From NCBI GenBank assembly GCA_963682055.1, contig OY821745.1, positions 3,107,501-3,171,500 on the forward strand: a stretch of DNA of 64,000 nucleotides, read 5' to 3'. The notes beneath the pieces were generated by a model that worked only from the letters and a program-made list of their open reading frames with translations, was not told the DNA's origin and searched no databases. A program made the translations under genes and the position numbers. Shown here one piece after another: positions 23,263-35,448 of the stretch; within the stretch, counting starts at the first letter, position 1; each line of letters opens with the position of its first letter. Origin of the DNA: Primula veris (taxonomy: Eukaryota > Streptophyta > Magnoliopsida > Ericales > Primulaceae).

Positions 23263-24490
23263 ATATATATAACCTGATCAATAATTACTCCGTTTCATTC
23301 AGGAAATCAATTACCAGCATTGCCTAAATCGAAAGCATGCTAAATTCATAATTAAAGTTACCAAATGCTATGCATTTGTAGTACTCTAGTATGTACAACT
23401 GTACAAGGTGTAACATCGAAACACATCGGCAATATAGAGGATTTGCGTTTGAACCGAATGTGCAAGTAATACCGGCTTGTCGAGAATGAGTGTTTTTTTA
23501 TTGTTTCTTAATGTGACAATCTTTAAGGGCAGAACTTTAATATTTGAGTTGGAAATGTCTCGACAACTTTGGTCCATATAAGACGTGGGATCTTTGTGTG
23601 GTCTATAGTCCTGTCGGATTATGGAAAGGCAAGTAATAATCTTTGTGTGGTTTTTGGATCAAAACTATTACATGAAATCTTTTAAAAAATATTCTTTTTC
23701 TTCTATCGTATCCCATGTAGACAGTGTTCTAATGATTCGAGAACTTTTTCCCCTCGACACGAATCGATATTATTAAATCCAATTCTTTGCGGATACCTCC
23801 CAATGAAAACGTGAATTTAGTTCTAATTGAAGAGTTAGTGCGAGCTTATCCGTATTGTTATGCACTCTTCAAATAAAAATTAATTTTCTGTGATTATGGA
23901 TTTTGTGCTTTGGTGGGTATTCGAGATGCTTTCGAATGAATATCTATATGTATAATCTAACTGTCATCGTTCTTATAAACCCAACTGAAATCTCAATTAT
24001 GCTGCTTTGAGTGAAAACTAATATCCCCAATAACTACGAAGATTTTCCAGGAACGTTGTAACAGAAAATTTGCTCACAACTCGATCAATTTGTGGCTGTG
24101 GATTTAAAACTTACACATGTCCATTGCTTCTCTTCTGCTCGAGGACACGACATGCGTAAAAAAATTGCTTTTGTCCTAAACGAAGAACATACCTTGCTAA
24201 ACGTCAATTACACACCGCCGCAAGATCCCGATCAATCAAGCCTTCACCTGCCTAATTATATTTCGTTATTATTTTGCCATCCGTGCTAATTTTACACTAA
24301 GAAATGGTTCACAAAAGTATAATGTTAAGTTCTACAAAACTTTTGTTTAGTGCCTTCAACATGCCCCCACTCATGTTATGCTTCTTACCTGAATTAGTTT
24401 AATTATTTATTCAATTTTTTAGGAAAAATTCATAGTTTTAATTAAAAAATTATCTATATATTCCAGTAATTATAGTCGATAGTAGATTTT
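23263..24490. other. 1.2-kb insertion within the F-box pseudogene
   Basis: Unlike the intact F-box locus, this DNA separates two adjacent parts of the FBA domain. It has no recognised terminal repeats. One 65-codon frame (24092-24289, plus) and one of 63 codons (23386-23577, minus) look moderately protein-like, but I do not recognise either. Base composition is less A/T-rich than the surroundings. Confidence 0.45.
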
Positions 24491-24727
24491 ATCCACCAAT
24501 GATAAGTTCCATTAACGAAAGAGCTACTAATATTGTTGTTAAATGAGACAGCATGCAGCGGGAAATCACCAATATCAAAAGGCCTCCAAGTGTTTGTACT
24601 TAGGTTGTACAAGTTGACAACAAATTCATTATAAACCGTATCACGACCATTACATAAATTGATGAAGTCAGAAACAAGGACTATTTTGTGATCATTTATC
24701 AAGGAACCAGCACCGAACCAACACGAG
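24491..24727 (-). pseudogene. F-box pseudogene, FBA-domain fragment
   Basis: Encodes a segment parallel to about residues 165-240 of the intact F-box protein, including SLINDHKIVLVS, LYNLSTNTWRPFD and FVNGTYHWW. It is truncated on the N-terminal side at about 24727, where block F begins, so the F-box itself is gone. It lies convergent to RNase pseudogene 1, the same arrangement as in copy III. Confidence 0.8.
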
Positions 24728-24734
24728 CACTAAG

Positions 24735-26731
24735 TACCTTATAATGAGGATGTAAACTTAATAAAATTATTAAAATTTGGTTACGGGTGCTCGTTGTTTT
24801 ACAAATTATAATTTATGAGAATTCGCATCATATCTATAAATTCTTATTATGTTTTTCGTTTGGACATAATTCATCTACTCAAACTACATATAAAAATATA
24901 TATGTGAGATAGTTCACATGCATGTACATAGTGAAATCAGATCTATTGACATATACACTTAGACGTTGTTTGTTTAGAGTAGGATTAAGCAGTAATCATA
25001 TTAGAAATATCACGGATGCATCAGTCACGCGTTTGTTATGCCAAATGAAGGCGAGACTATTATTAACTCCGAAATTCAAATAATGAAGAAATGAGATATT
25101 TGAAATAACTAGTGGTGTGTGGTAGTATAAGTACAGAAATTTCTAATTTCATTATTTTTACTTATTCTGATGGACTCATAGTGCCTAAATTTGTAATCTG
25201 ACAACAAAACGAGCCCTTTTATTGCTATAGCACAGAGCGTGGGACGAAATATCAATAAAAAAATTCAAGAAAGAGGGTTATAGAAGAAACAACGAGAATT
25301 AATAATTTAAATAATTTGAAGTTGAAGGAATTTATACATGTGCAACTATTTTGTTTTGTTCCTATAACATTAACTTAATCGGTTATAATGAAAATTTTAT
25401 ACTCAGAGCTAGGGCTGGGCGAAAAACCGAAAAAACCGAACCGGACCGATAACCGAACCGAAAAAGACCGAAATCGAAAAACCGAAAAAATTTCGGGTCG
25501 GTTTCGGTTTTCAATAAAACCAAACCGAAAAAGACCGAAACCGGAAAAAACCGAAAAACCCGAAAATAACCGAAAAATAACTAAACAACCGAAAAAAACC
25601 CGAAACCGGACCCAAAAAAACCAGGCCGAACCAAAAAATAAAAAGCCCGAAACCGAAAAAAATCGAACCGAAAAATATACTGGGTTTCGGTTTTGCTAAA
25701 AAGAGAATCGAACCCAACCCAACCCAACCCTACTCAGAGCTTATAATGAAAATTTTATAATTAAGAGCTCACATGTTTGAAAATGATAAGCACTAAGCGT
25801 TCCCATATTTTACCTTTCAATGATAAGTAACAAAAATGTTACTTTTTATTTATAAGTAAGATTTTTTGTGTTTAGTTATGATAAAAGTACTTATTAATTA
25901 AGGAACAATACAATACACCTCCTTCATTCTTTTTTAAATACGTTTTAATAATTAAATGTTTTTTTGTGAACACATTAAAATTATTATTTTTAAAGAAAAT
26001 TGTTGTTTGGTTAAATTTTTTTAATTTTTATTTTTTCATCTGATTATTAAATTCTACTTCTTTGTCCTAAAAAAACATTTGACAAATTATTGAAATCATT
26101 ATACAAAACTTGATTGGTAAAAAATGATTTAGATATTAGTAAATAACAATTATTCAAATATAAGGAGGGTGTAAACTTAATAAAATTAATAAAATTTGGT
26201 TACGGCTGCTCGCTGTTTTACAAATTATGTTTTATAAGAATTCACATCATCTCTGTAAATTCTTATTATGGTTTTCGTTTTGACATAATTCATCTACTCA
26301 AATTGCATATAAAAATATATGTGTGAGATAGTTCACATGCATGTATATAGTGAAATCAGATCTATTGGCATATACAATTTGGCGTTGTTTGTTTAGAGTG
26401 GGATTAAATTGTAATCGGATTAGAAATATCACAGATCCATAAGTCACGCGTTTGTTATGCCAAATGGAGGGAGGACTATTATTAACTCCGAACTTCAAAT
26501 AATGGAGAAATGAGATATTTAAAATATCTAGTGATGTGTGGCAGTATAAGTCCCGAGGTTACTAATTTCATTATTTTTTCTTATTCTGATGGATTAATAG
26601 TGCCGAATTTTGTAATCTGACAAAAAAAGAGCCCTTTTATTACTATAGCACATAGCGTGGGACGAAATATCTATAAAAAAAAATTCAAGAAAGAGGGTTA
26701 TAGAAAAAACAGCAAGAATTAATAATTTAAA
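24735..26731. repeat. Block F, two tandem copies with a hAT insertion
   Basis: Landmarks gaggatgtaaac (24745) and gagggtgtaaac (26165) are about 1.09 kb apart after removing the 331-bp hAT insertion with its duplication. The block ends abruptly at about 26731 against the truncated copia. Confidence 0.65.
25410..25732. mobile_element. Small hAT element with 8-bp target duplication
   Basis: Ends read TAGGGCTGGGC...AACCCTA, flanked by ctcagagc on both sides (25402-25409, 25733-25740). The interior is a simple run of ccgaaaaa-type motifs and their complement, which produces meaningless Lys/Pro-rich frames. Eight-base duplications and TAGGG ends are hAT hallmarks. No transposase is present. Confidence 0.85.
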
Positions 26732-28857
26732 TCCATAAGTTCACAATAACTCTTTCAATTCTTTACACGAATACTATGAGTCCATTTCGTGATCTTTACA
26801 CATACTAGTCTTTCAAAGTGAGCATTAGTGGCATGGATTTCGGATTAATCACGAAATATATTCTTAAAGAGAATCCAAATATGATGCGATTATAAATCAA
26901 GCATCGTCTTTTGACCCAGGAATATCTCATCCAGTCAATGCCACAATATCAAAATGCTCTTATCAATCGACGACAGGCGAATGATAGTACATACAATCAT
27001 GTCGTAGCATCTAAATCCTTTATCAATCGACGACATGCGAAATGATAAGGCAACTTTAAATGCTTTAAAAAAATATGATAGCAACCACTTGAAAGACATT
27101 TCAACTCCTCTAAAATACGTTTTTGAGTGGAGGTTATGTAAAAAAAATTCAGTTCTTTCATGAGCTATTATCAGATAACACTTGTTTTCTTAAATATTTT
27201 ATACCTCAACAAGGTACCATAGGACCTACAGGAGTATAAGGCCTTATATTTGACAAATCAATTTGGTTTTACCAAAGATTTCGATTTGGAACGACGGGTG
27301 CAGAATCGTTGTCAACGAGTATTCTTTTAGGCAAGTAGTTGGTGAAATTATTTGGTACACTGTTACCCACTATTTCCAGAAAACCAACTACCCTACAAGC
27401 ATTGCCTAAAATTTCATAATTTAAGCTTGCTCACATTTGTCAAAAGAATTTGCTCAAATTACTTTAAATTAATTTGAGAAATTTCGTAAACAGGAAAATC
27501 ATAATTCAAAAGTATGTCCAAATATAAAAGAAAACATAATCCAAATAGAAAAACATAATTCAGATGAGCGAAAAAACGGCTCAATGATTTATAAAAATCA
27601 ATAAAAAAAAGGTATCAAACTCATTTGAGCCATAAAATCGGGGGTATCAAGAGTTTCCTTTCAGTTAGCTTTAACCACATTAGCATCAGCCTTTTCACCT
27701 TTATAATAGTTTTGAACTATTTAATAAGTAGCCAGGAAAGACATCGGTCATTTATAGCAGAGATTGGCTCCTTGAGCATTGTCTCTTGCTTTGGGACGAC
27801 GGGTCCAATTGTTCTTTTCAAAACTACATAGGTGGCACATATCTTCGGTTTAGACAATTGTCTAAACCTCATTTGGCTAAGCGATTCGTTGGGATCGTGA
27901 CAGTTCGAGACAAATAACACTTGTCTTGGTTCTCGATTCGTGGAAAAGATATGTCCACGAAGAGCATTAATATCTGACAAACAATTCGTCATTGACCCAA
28001 TAGAATTAAAACTGCTCATCGAGGTATTTTCTCATCCACAAACAGATGGGCGATAAATGAACATGATGAATATAAATTTACGATACTTCTTATGAATACA
28101 ATTTCCAATCTAGTATTTTGGTGAAAGATTGCTCCAATATGTTAATTTCAGACATTTGTTCACCATAGACGTCATCACGTCTCAAATGTGGCGGCGGAAT
28201 AAAATCAACGCCTTAACATTCATTTCGAGGGTAACAACAAACTCGTATTTTACTCATCAAAGATGGCATCTAAAAAAAAATTGGGCATAATATTTTCACA
28301 CATCAGGGTGACTAACATGTGGTGACGGAATAAAATCAACGTTTAAACAGTCATTTCGCAAGTATGTTTTACGATTTTTCTCACCATAGATGGCATCTAA
28401 CATGTGTTGGGAGTTCTGAATTATTTATCATATAAAATGACCGGTTTATATGTTTATAGTTTGCACAGGCACAAACTTTTTTTTCGAAACAACAGGTTCG
28501 AAAACATTAGTTTTGCTTCTCATGTGAATCGGTTCTCATTAATAGAACGACGGGTCGATACTAAAATACCAATTCGGTAAAATATACATCACTATATAAA
28601 CACACTCGGGGAAATTATTATTTAGTCAACCCCTTTCGGTAGATCTACTTGAACAAGACCAGAAAAGACGGTGAGGGTGGAGGGCACGAATGCCACTTAA
28701 AACCCGAACTCATTAGGATATCGAATTCCGCCTATATCTTTCCTATACATCGTATCCAAATAGGTGAGCCTATTTGGGGAATCTTCATAATTTTTTCAAC
28801 TTAAATGTGAAAATATATGATTTTGCAAATTTACCATATTATAAACATGACAGTCAT

Positions 28858-28860
<3 letters not shown>

Positions 28861-28902
<42 letters not shown>
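28861..28902. repeat. (AT)n microsatellite
   Basis: Uninterrupted AT dinucleotides, about 21 units, within the leader of the inverted copia. Confidence 0.9.
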
Positions 28903-28906
<4 letters not shown>

Positions 28907-29781
28907 CAATTTCTGATTAACTAATTAGTATAAATCAGATTTACACAATGTATATTGGCAATATCTAATCATTATCTAACAAACATTGCCTTATATGTAA
29001 ATTTTATTCATGGCAATTACAACATGAAAGAAAGTAAATTATCTTTAATTACCAATTTACAATAAAAAGATATAATCTCAATATTTTTTTAATATATTGT
29101 CTTATGTGTAAATTCTATACATAGTAATTCAAAAGATACACTATAAAATGCAAGGAAGTCAATTTTAATGCATGGTAATTGCCTGATTACATTAATAAGT
29201 TCCAGTTTCGCATGCATTGATCAAAGCATGCAGGATATCTATTAGAGGTAACAGAACATATTTTGCAAGCATTTGAGAAAAAAATACTAAACATTCAGAC
29301 GTTTTAACCATGATTATGTGCGAAGCTATATAAATATGGTTTATTACCGATGGGCATCCATTATACTATAGTGCATACATACATAGTTTTGTCTTGTACT
29401 CAACTATTATACAATTGATTTTAATGTTAATGGATGACATAAAATTCCTAGTAAATATATAGGACAAGGCAAGCAATATCATTAATAGGTCTGATTTCTA
29501 TAAATTCACGCAATAGTAACAAATATTTACGTGGTTACACGACTTAATAGTTTAGTAGCATGTATTCGTTCCCTTACTGGTACGGAATAAAAAAACATTT
29601 ATAATTATGTGCTGTAGTCTGGGTATTTTGGAGAAGATCGATAGAGCAATAAAACTTCAAAGTTTGGCTTTGGCCGTATTTTTATAACCCTGATCTTCGA
29701 ACAAATATCCTATTCTCATAGGTTTTAATTCAGTCTCCGCGAGCAAAGTGTTGATAACGTGTTATGAGTTTTATCAGCTCA

Positions 29782-29784
<3 letters not shown>

Positions 29785-29837
<53 letters not shown>
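29785..29837. repeat. (TA)n microsatellite beside the foldback
   Basis: About 26 TA units directly left of the foldback element. A matching TA run (31713-31731) lies on its right side. Confidence 0.9.
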
Positions 29838-29840
<3 letters not shown>

Positions 29841-31711
29841 TTAATGCCCAATAGGTACCACTTTTGAAATTATATTCCTCCTAGATACCTCCATAATTTC
29901 ACATTCCCTATAGGTACCACTTTTTAATTATTTAATTTATTTACCAAAATACCATACACATATTTCATAAAAAAATGGAAAAAAAACACATAAAATTATA
30001 TAAAATGCAAAAAATCTCAAAATAAATGAAAAAAAATCACAAAAAATTGTAAAAATTAAAAAAAAAATGTATTTTTATAAAAAAAAATCACAAAAATCAC
30101 AAAAAATGAAAAAAATCACAAAATTATAAAAAAATTACAAAAAAATAAAAAAAAATATAAAAAATGAAAAAAATCACAAAATATTATAAAAAAATAAAAA
30201 AAATAAAAAATAAATAAAAAATCATAAAAAATCACAAAAAATGAAAAAATAAATAAAAAATCACAAAAAATCACAAAAATTTAAAAAAATTACAAAAAAA
30301 TATAAAAAATGAAAAAAATCACAAAAAATCACAAAAAATCACAAAATTTTAAAAAAATTATAAAAAAAATAAAAAAAATTATAAAAAATGAAAAAAATCA
30401 CAAAAAATCACAAAATTATAAAAAAAGAAAAGAAAAAAATCATTAAAAAAATCACTTTTATTGAACTTTATGCACTTTCGACTATACTAGATGCACTTTT
30501 AGCTGAACTATATGCACTTTCAGCTGAAGCAGATGCACTTTTAGTTGAACGAGATACACTTTTAGCTGAACCATATGCACTTTCAGCTGAACCATATGCA
30601 CTTTTAGGTGAAACAGATGCAGGTTTTACAAAACGATATGCACTTTTATTGAACTAGATGCACTTTTGTCTGAACCATATGCACTTTTAGCTGAACCAGA
30701 TACACTTTTACCTGAACCATATGCACTTTCAGTTGTACCAGATGCACTTTTAGTTGAATCAGATGCATTTTTAACAGAACTATATGCACTTTCGACTACA
30801 CTATATGCACTTTTGACTTAACTATATGTACTTTCCACTAAATTAGATGCACTTTAAACTGAACCAGATGTACTTTCAGCTGAACCAGATACACTTTTAG
30901 GTGAACTATATGCATACTCACTTTTATTGAACTATATTTACTTTCGACTGAATTGTATGCACTTTCAACGGAACTAGATGTACTTTCAGCTGAATTGAAT
31001 ACAATTTCGACTCAATTTTATGCATTTTTGACTAACTATATATACTTTCGACTGAACTATATGCACTTTTATTGAACTATATACGCTTTTAACTGAATTA
31101 TATGTATTTTTGACTGAACTAGATGCACTTTCAGCTCATTTAGATTAAAAAAAGGCACATTTATCATGGAAAAACCATTTTTTTGTATAAAAAAAATCAC
31201 TTTTCGGTATAAAAAGTGTTATATTGACAAAAAAAATTATATATTTTTTGTAATTTTTTAAAAAGTTTATGATTTTTTAATTTTTTTATATTTCTTTTTT
31301 TTGTGATTTTTGTGATTTTTTTATTATTTTTTTTTTTGTGATTTTTTGTGATTTTTTTTTTTTTTTTTTTTTTGTGATTTTTTGTGATTTTTTGTAATTT
31401 TTTGTAATATTTTGTGATTTTTTGTAATATTTTGTGATTTTTTGTAATTTTTTGTGATTTTTTGTGATTTTTTATAATTTTTGGTGATTTTTTTATAAAT
31501 TTTTATAAATTTTTGTGATTTTTTATGATTTTTTGTGATTTTTTATGATTTTTATAATTTTTATGATTTTTTGTGATTTTTTTGATTTTTTTAAAAAATC
31601 AATTACTAATAAACTCATATAGTATAAAAAGTGGTAGCTATGAAAAATGTGAAATTATCAAGGTAACTAGGAGGAATATAATTTGCTATGAGATACTTAT
31701 AGGGAATTAGC
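29838..31711. mobile_element. 1.87-kb foldback element with central 21-bp minisatellite
   Basis: Outer inverted repeats of about 95 bp (29838-29932 and about 31615-31711) share attatattcctcctag, gataatttcaca and accacttttta. Inside them are two low-complexity arms that are also complementary: A-rich with atcacaaaaa units (29933-30455) and T-rich with ttttttgtga units (31240-31600). The centre is a 21-bp minisatellite. TA microsatellites flank both ends, inside the LTR of the truncated copia. I do not recognise the family. Insertion into TA runs recalls Micron-type elements in rice. Confidence 0.7.
30465..31145. repeat. 21-bp minisatellite, about 32 units
   Basis: The unit is approximately (t/g)atgcacttttagctgaacca, mostly 21 bp (seven codons), with a few 20- or 26-bp variants. 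Because the unit is a multiple of three, a short frame (30388-30657) stays open over nine units as a Leu/Ala/Glu heptad, but it ends in a stop and is probably accidental. Confidence 0.85.
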
Positions 31712-31968
31712 CCTATATATATATATATATTATATAGAAGACATAGAGAGAACATCGAGAGAGAACAGTATTTCTTTATTCCTTCATATGTGTAGATATA
31801 CAAAATCTGTAACTCGATAGAGGGATAGGTTTATAAGGCCAATTAGACCCAACTAAAACTTATAAATTATAAAACCAAGAGTTCAATAATCTATTAGGAT
31901 AAATTAATGATCATGCTTTTAAAAGTAACCGATTAATGCATATTTAATATTTTACGTGTACGCAAAAC

Positions 31969-32613
31969 TAGGGGTGGGCACGGGGCGGATTGGTCTCAAT
32001 CCTAACCCGCCCCATAAAATAAATGGCGGGACGGATTGGGGCGAATTAGTGAAATTCAAATCCCAACCCAATCCAACCCAACCCATTATAATTAAAACCT
32101 CAACCCAACCTAATCCAAATCAAGCGGGGCGGATTGGGTGCGGGTTGTTTCTTGAATTTTCATTTTAGTCATTAATTTTTCATTATTTCGCATAATTTAC
32201 CTAAATATTTTTTTAAAAATAAATCTTTCAAATAGAAATATAAACTAAAAGCCAACCAAAATACGTTTAGAATGTTCGGAATAAGTAACAAAGCTAAAAC
32301 AAAACAAAACAAAACAAAACAAATTGTTCTTCATCAACATAATCAAAATCAGAAAACTACATAACAATTGAAATCAAAATTAATAATCCACTGAGTATGA
32401 CCATCAACCGGAATTATTTAGGCAGTGTCGAACAATTGTTTAAGGCTTGAGGGTAGGGTAGTGACATCTTTGAACTGCAAAAATTTACAATGAAAAGTTG
32501 AATTGGTATGTGACAACATATTGAAATTCCATTAAGAGTTTACATCAATTTTATTACATTTTGCATATCGTTTTGTTAGATAATAGATAGTAATTAAAAA
32601 AGATCTTGAGAAA

Positions 32614-32649
<36 letters not shown>

Positions 32650-32825
32650 ATTGAAACGGGTTGGGGTGAATTAACCCGCGGTTTGGAAACCCCAACCCTA
32701 ACCCAACCCACGAATTTTTTTACGGATTGGGACGGGGCGGATTTAACTTTTTTTGACACCCAACCTGCCCCAATCCGCACAGATTGGGTTACGGGACGGG
32801 TTTGCGAATTTTTTGTCCACCCCTA
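31969..32825. mobile_element. Non-autonomous hAT element, 857 bp
   Basis: Ends TAGGGGTGGGCA and TGTCCACCCCTA are inverted repeats, and the 8-bp target duplication cgcaaaac is perfect (31961-31968, 32826-32833). The subterminal regions are rich in ggattggg/cccaatcc and related motifs, as in hAT transposase-binding zones. The interior has a (TA)n run (32619-32644) and a five-unit aaaac run near 32298. Block R copies 1 and 2 have the empty site. No transposase ORF is present. Confidence 0.9.
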
Positions 32826-33449
32826 CGCAAAACATCCATATCAACATCATTGGAGAATTTGGGTTAGTCTTGCAAAAGTATGAAAACCTTATAGGGTAAT
32901 ACAAACATATATACTTATTGCTAACGATATTAATATAATAACAGTACTAGAGGAAATTAATTAAAACGTACCAAAGTTGCACACTAACTTAATGTTTGTA
33001 TGCCCGCACACACACCACACATGCACGTTAACGTGTTTGGATTAATTCTTTATCAAACTAATATATAAACTAATTTCTGAACTTTTAATATTAACTTTTT
33101 TACAAAAATATATTTCTTTAAGTTTTTCATGCTAAGGGAAATCTACAAATATTAAGTTCAGTATGCCAATTAATGAAATAACAAAGAAATTATAAACATG
33201 AACAAATAGAGTTTTTTAAATTTTGAGTACATGTACTTGTACTAATGCACTATTTTAAATTCAAAAGTTGCAAATGATTGTACATATTCTAAAATGATTC
33301 GATTAGTCTCTATTTATATCAGCGGTCTGTTTTAGTATAAACGTAAAATACAAACCATTTTTTTAAAAATATATAAGTTCATAATTTTTTATACCCACAT
33401 ACTTAAACAAAAATATTTATTGTTGTTGAGAACGTGGTTACATGCACAT

Positions 33450-35448
33450 TGTAACGCCTAGAGTTTGTAGTTTATTTTATTAGAGTTTAGTTTACTAGAA
33501 ATACCCATATTTTGAGTTTTATAGACGTTTTGAAGTTGTTGAGATAGAAGCATGTCATCTTAGTTGTTGAGGTAGAAGCATGTCATCTTAGTTTACTTTA
33601 TTGTCTTTTATTTTGTAACTAATTGTTTTACATATATTATTGTTTTTTATTCTATTAAATATTGTTTAAGATTATCGAGATCCTTACGTATCTTTCATTT
33701 ACTTGAGTTATGGATGGTGGAGTATAACGAGTTGTGGACCCTGTATATTTTATTTCTTATATTATGACACGACTTGTACTTTTAAATTCTTATGGTGTTA
33801 TTTATGAAAGTTGATCATTTCTGAGTGTAGTTCTTTAGAGAAGAAATGGAATTTCGGGACGAAATTCTTTTAAGGAGGGCGTGTTGTAACATCCCGAAAT
33901 TTTATAAATGGTTTTATTTACGATTAAATTTATCCAAAAACGTTATACAACTTTTACCAAAAACCGGTCACTCGACTAATTTTTAGCGAAACCTTATTTT
34001 AAAACCTGTTATTAATTTTATAAATAAAAAGGACCCAATAGCTTTATTTCTAAAAATTTGTTATTTTTGAGCAGTAAAATAATAGTTTTGATTATGAGTT
34101 AACTTTTAGGATTTTGGGGATCAAATAGTTCGCTTCGCCAAACTCTCTCAAAACAGTTTCACGTAAAACACTTTTCATCCCACTTTTCAAAACAGAAAAA
34201 CCAAAAAGAGAGAAAAGAGAGAGAAGAGAGGTTTCAAAGCTTAGAAAAAAGAAAAAGAAACCATCATTAGCGAGTTTTTACCGGAAGCATCTCTTCTACA
34301 AAGTAAGATAACGGGGGTTATCCATTACGACTGGACGGGGTTGTATGTTAGGGTTAAATCTTGCGTTTTATAAAATTTGGGGGTTTTTCTTTTATCTCAA
34401 TTATATTCTATTAAATTGTTAATTGGGTTTTATGTGTTGCTCTTTTGGTTCACTTATTTGAATTTGAGAATTGAGAATTTAGACATATGAATTTCGACTT
34501 AATGAGAATATAGATGGATTTGCGTGTTTTTATGAATTGATTATGTGTTATTATAGTTGTTGATGAAATTGGGTAAATTTATGTTGAATAAATATGAGTT
34601 GTAGTTTACGCATACAAGGTGTTTGTTAAAATGCCTGAATGAGATTTTATATTGTTGGACTTGTTTGGCTAGTTGTGATTCTAGTACCTATGCTTATGTG
34701 TTTTGTTGAATTGCGTTAAAGTGACATTTGAGAATGCTAGTATTTTGAGAATGTGATTTTGTCAAGAATTGTGATAATTGAATGGTATAATATTATTGGT
34801 CGAGGCCTTGTGATTTATTTATTGGCAATGGTCTATGTCTCTCCCTATACCGGGGACATGAGACGAGCCGAGTGGTATATGGAATGACCTACCTTACGGA
34901 CTGAGTTAGATGGTGTGAGAGGTCCATGTGTGTTATAGATGTGTGTGGAGTTACTTAATTTATTTCGTTGTATGATGCTTTTACATATTATTTTGATACG
35001 TTGTTATTGTAGCTATTGTTTGTGAGTTCTTTCATTTATTGGATGGAGTGACGGTATCATGTGTGGTGTCGCCCCGTCTATGTATGTGTGTGAGACTCAC
35101 CGTTACAGGTACAACTTAGTTTGAGACATTTGGATAGGAGCATTAGCGATGTATCACATGAGTTTGGGGCTTCTTTTAGTTGCTTTCTTTTTACCTAGAC
35201 CATTTTTGAGATTGTAGCCTACGGACAAATTACATTCGTTTGATATTTTTAATTTTTATAAATCTGTTAAAACCATCTTATCTTGTAGCCGCGTTTGACA
35301 AACATTTCTTTTTCATTCGTATAATAGTTTCTTTAGCTCGCAAGTTGTTTTCCTTTTAAAGTTAAATTTTGTACCAACAGGTTATTTTTCCTTTTATTCA
35401 AAAGGTCACGCATTGATGTCCGTGTTTTTAGCATCTCGGGGCGTGACA
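33450..35448 (+). mobile_element. Ty3/gypsy remnant ending in a 1.56-kb LTR
   Basis: The element starts tgtaacgcc and ends ggggcgtgaca, with flanks cacat and cacgt (33445-33449, 35449-35453). This fits a 5-bp duplication with one CpG-to-CpA change, and other block R copies read tgcacgtaatgg at this point. At 33850-33884 sequence typical of the end of a gypsy polyprotein (ttcgggacgaaattc) and a purine tract (ttaaggagggcg) precede the LTR start tgtaacatcccg at 33885. Nearly all the internal region is deleted. A ~29-bp tandem duplication (gtagaagcatgtcatcttag) lies near 33540-33592. Confidence 0.7.

Larger units (their letters stand above)
26733..31899 (-). mobile_element. Truncated Ty1/copia element, inverted relative to the 56.5-kb copy
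   Basis: The minus strand parallels 56502-59640. The 5' LTR starts near 31899 and ends at 29760, followed by the same primer-site region (cgttatcaacactttgctcgcgg, 29759 downward). The 3' half of pol and the 3' LTR are missing. All frames are broken. An (AT)21 run (28861-28902) sits in the leader. The LTR has been opened by the foldback element at 29838-31711. LTR sequence differs clearly from the 56.5-kb element, so this copy is older or from another subfamily. Confidence 0.75.

Noticed and set aside
25388..25717. Frames of 103 and 68 codons on opposite strands, Lys/Pro/Arg-rich and Phe-rich
   Set aside because: They are translations of the simple ccgaaaaa repeat inside a mini-hAT element and its complement.
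27625..28019. Frames of 68 and 100 codons
   Set aside because: They fall within the truncated inverted copia. The minus-strand one is a fragment of its decayed gag-pol region, not a host gene.
30388..30657. 89-codon frame with seven-residue Leu/Ala/Glu repeats resembling a coiled coil
   Set aside because: It arises because the minisatellite unit is 21 bp. The start lies in a low-complexity A-rich arm and other units carry stops.
29838..31711. CRISPR-like array because of regular short repeats
   Set aside because: Units are contiguous with no spacers, and the genome is that of a plant.
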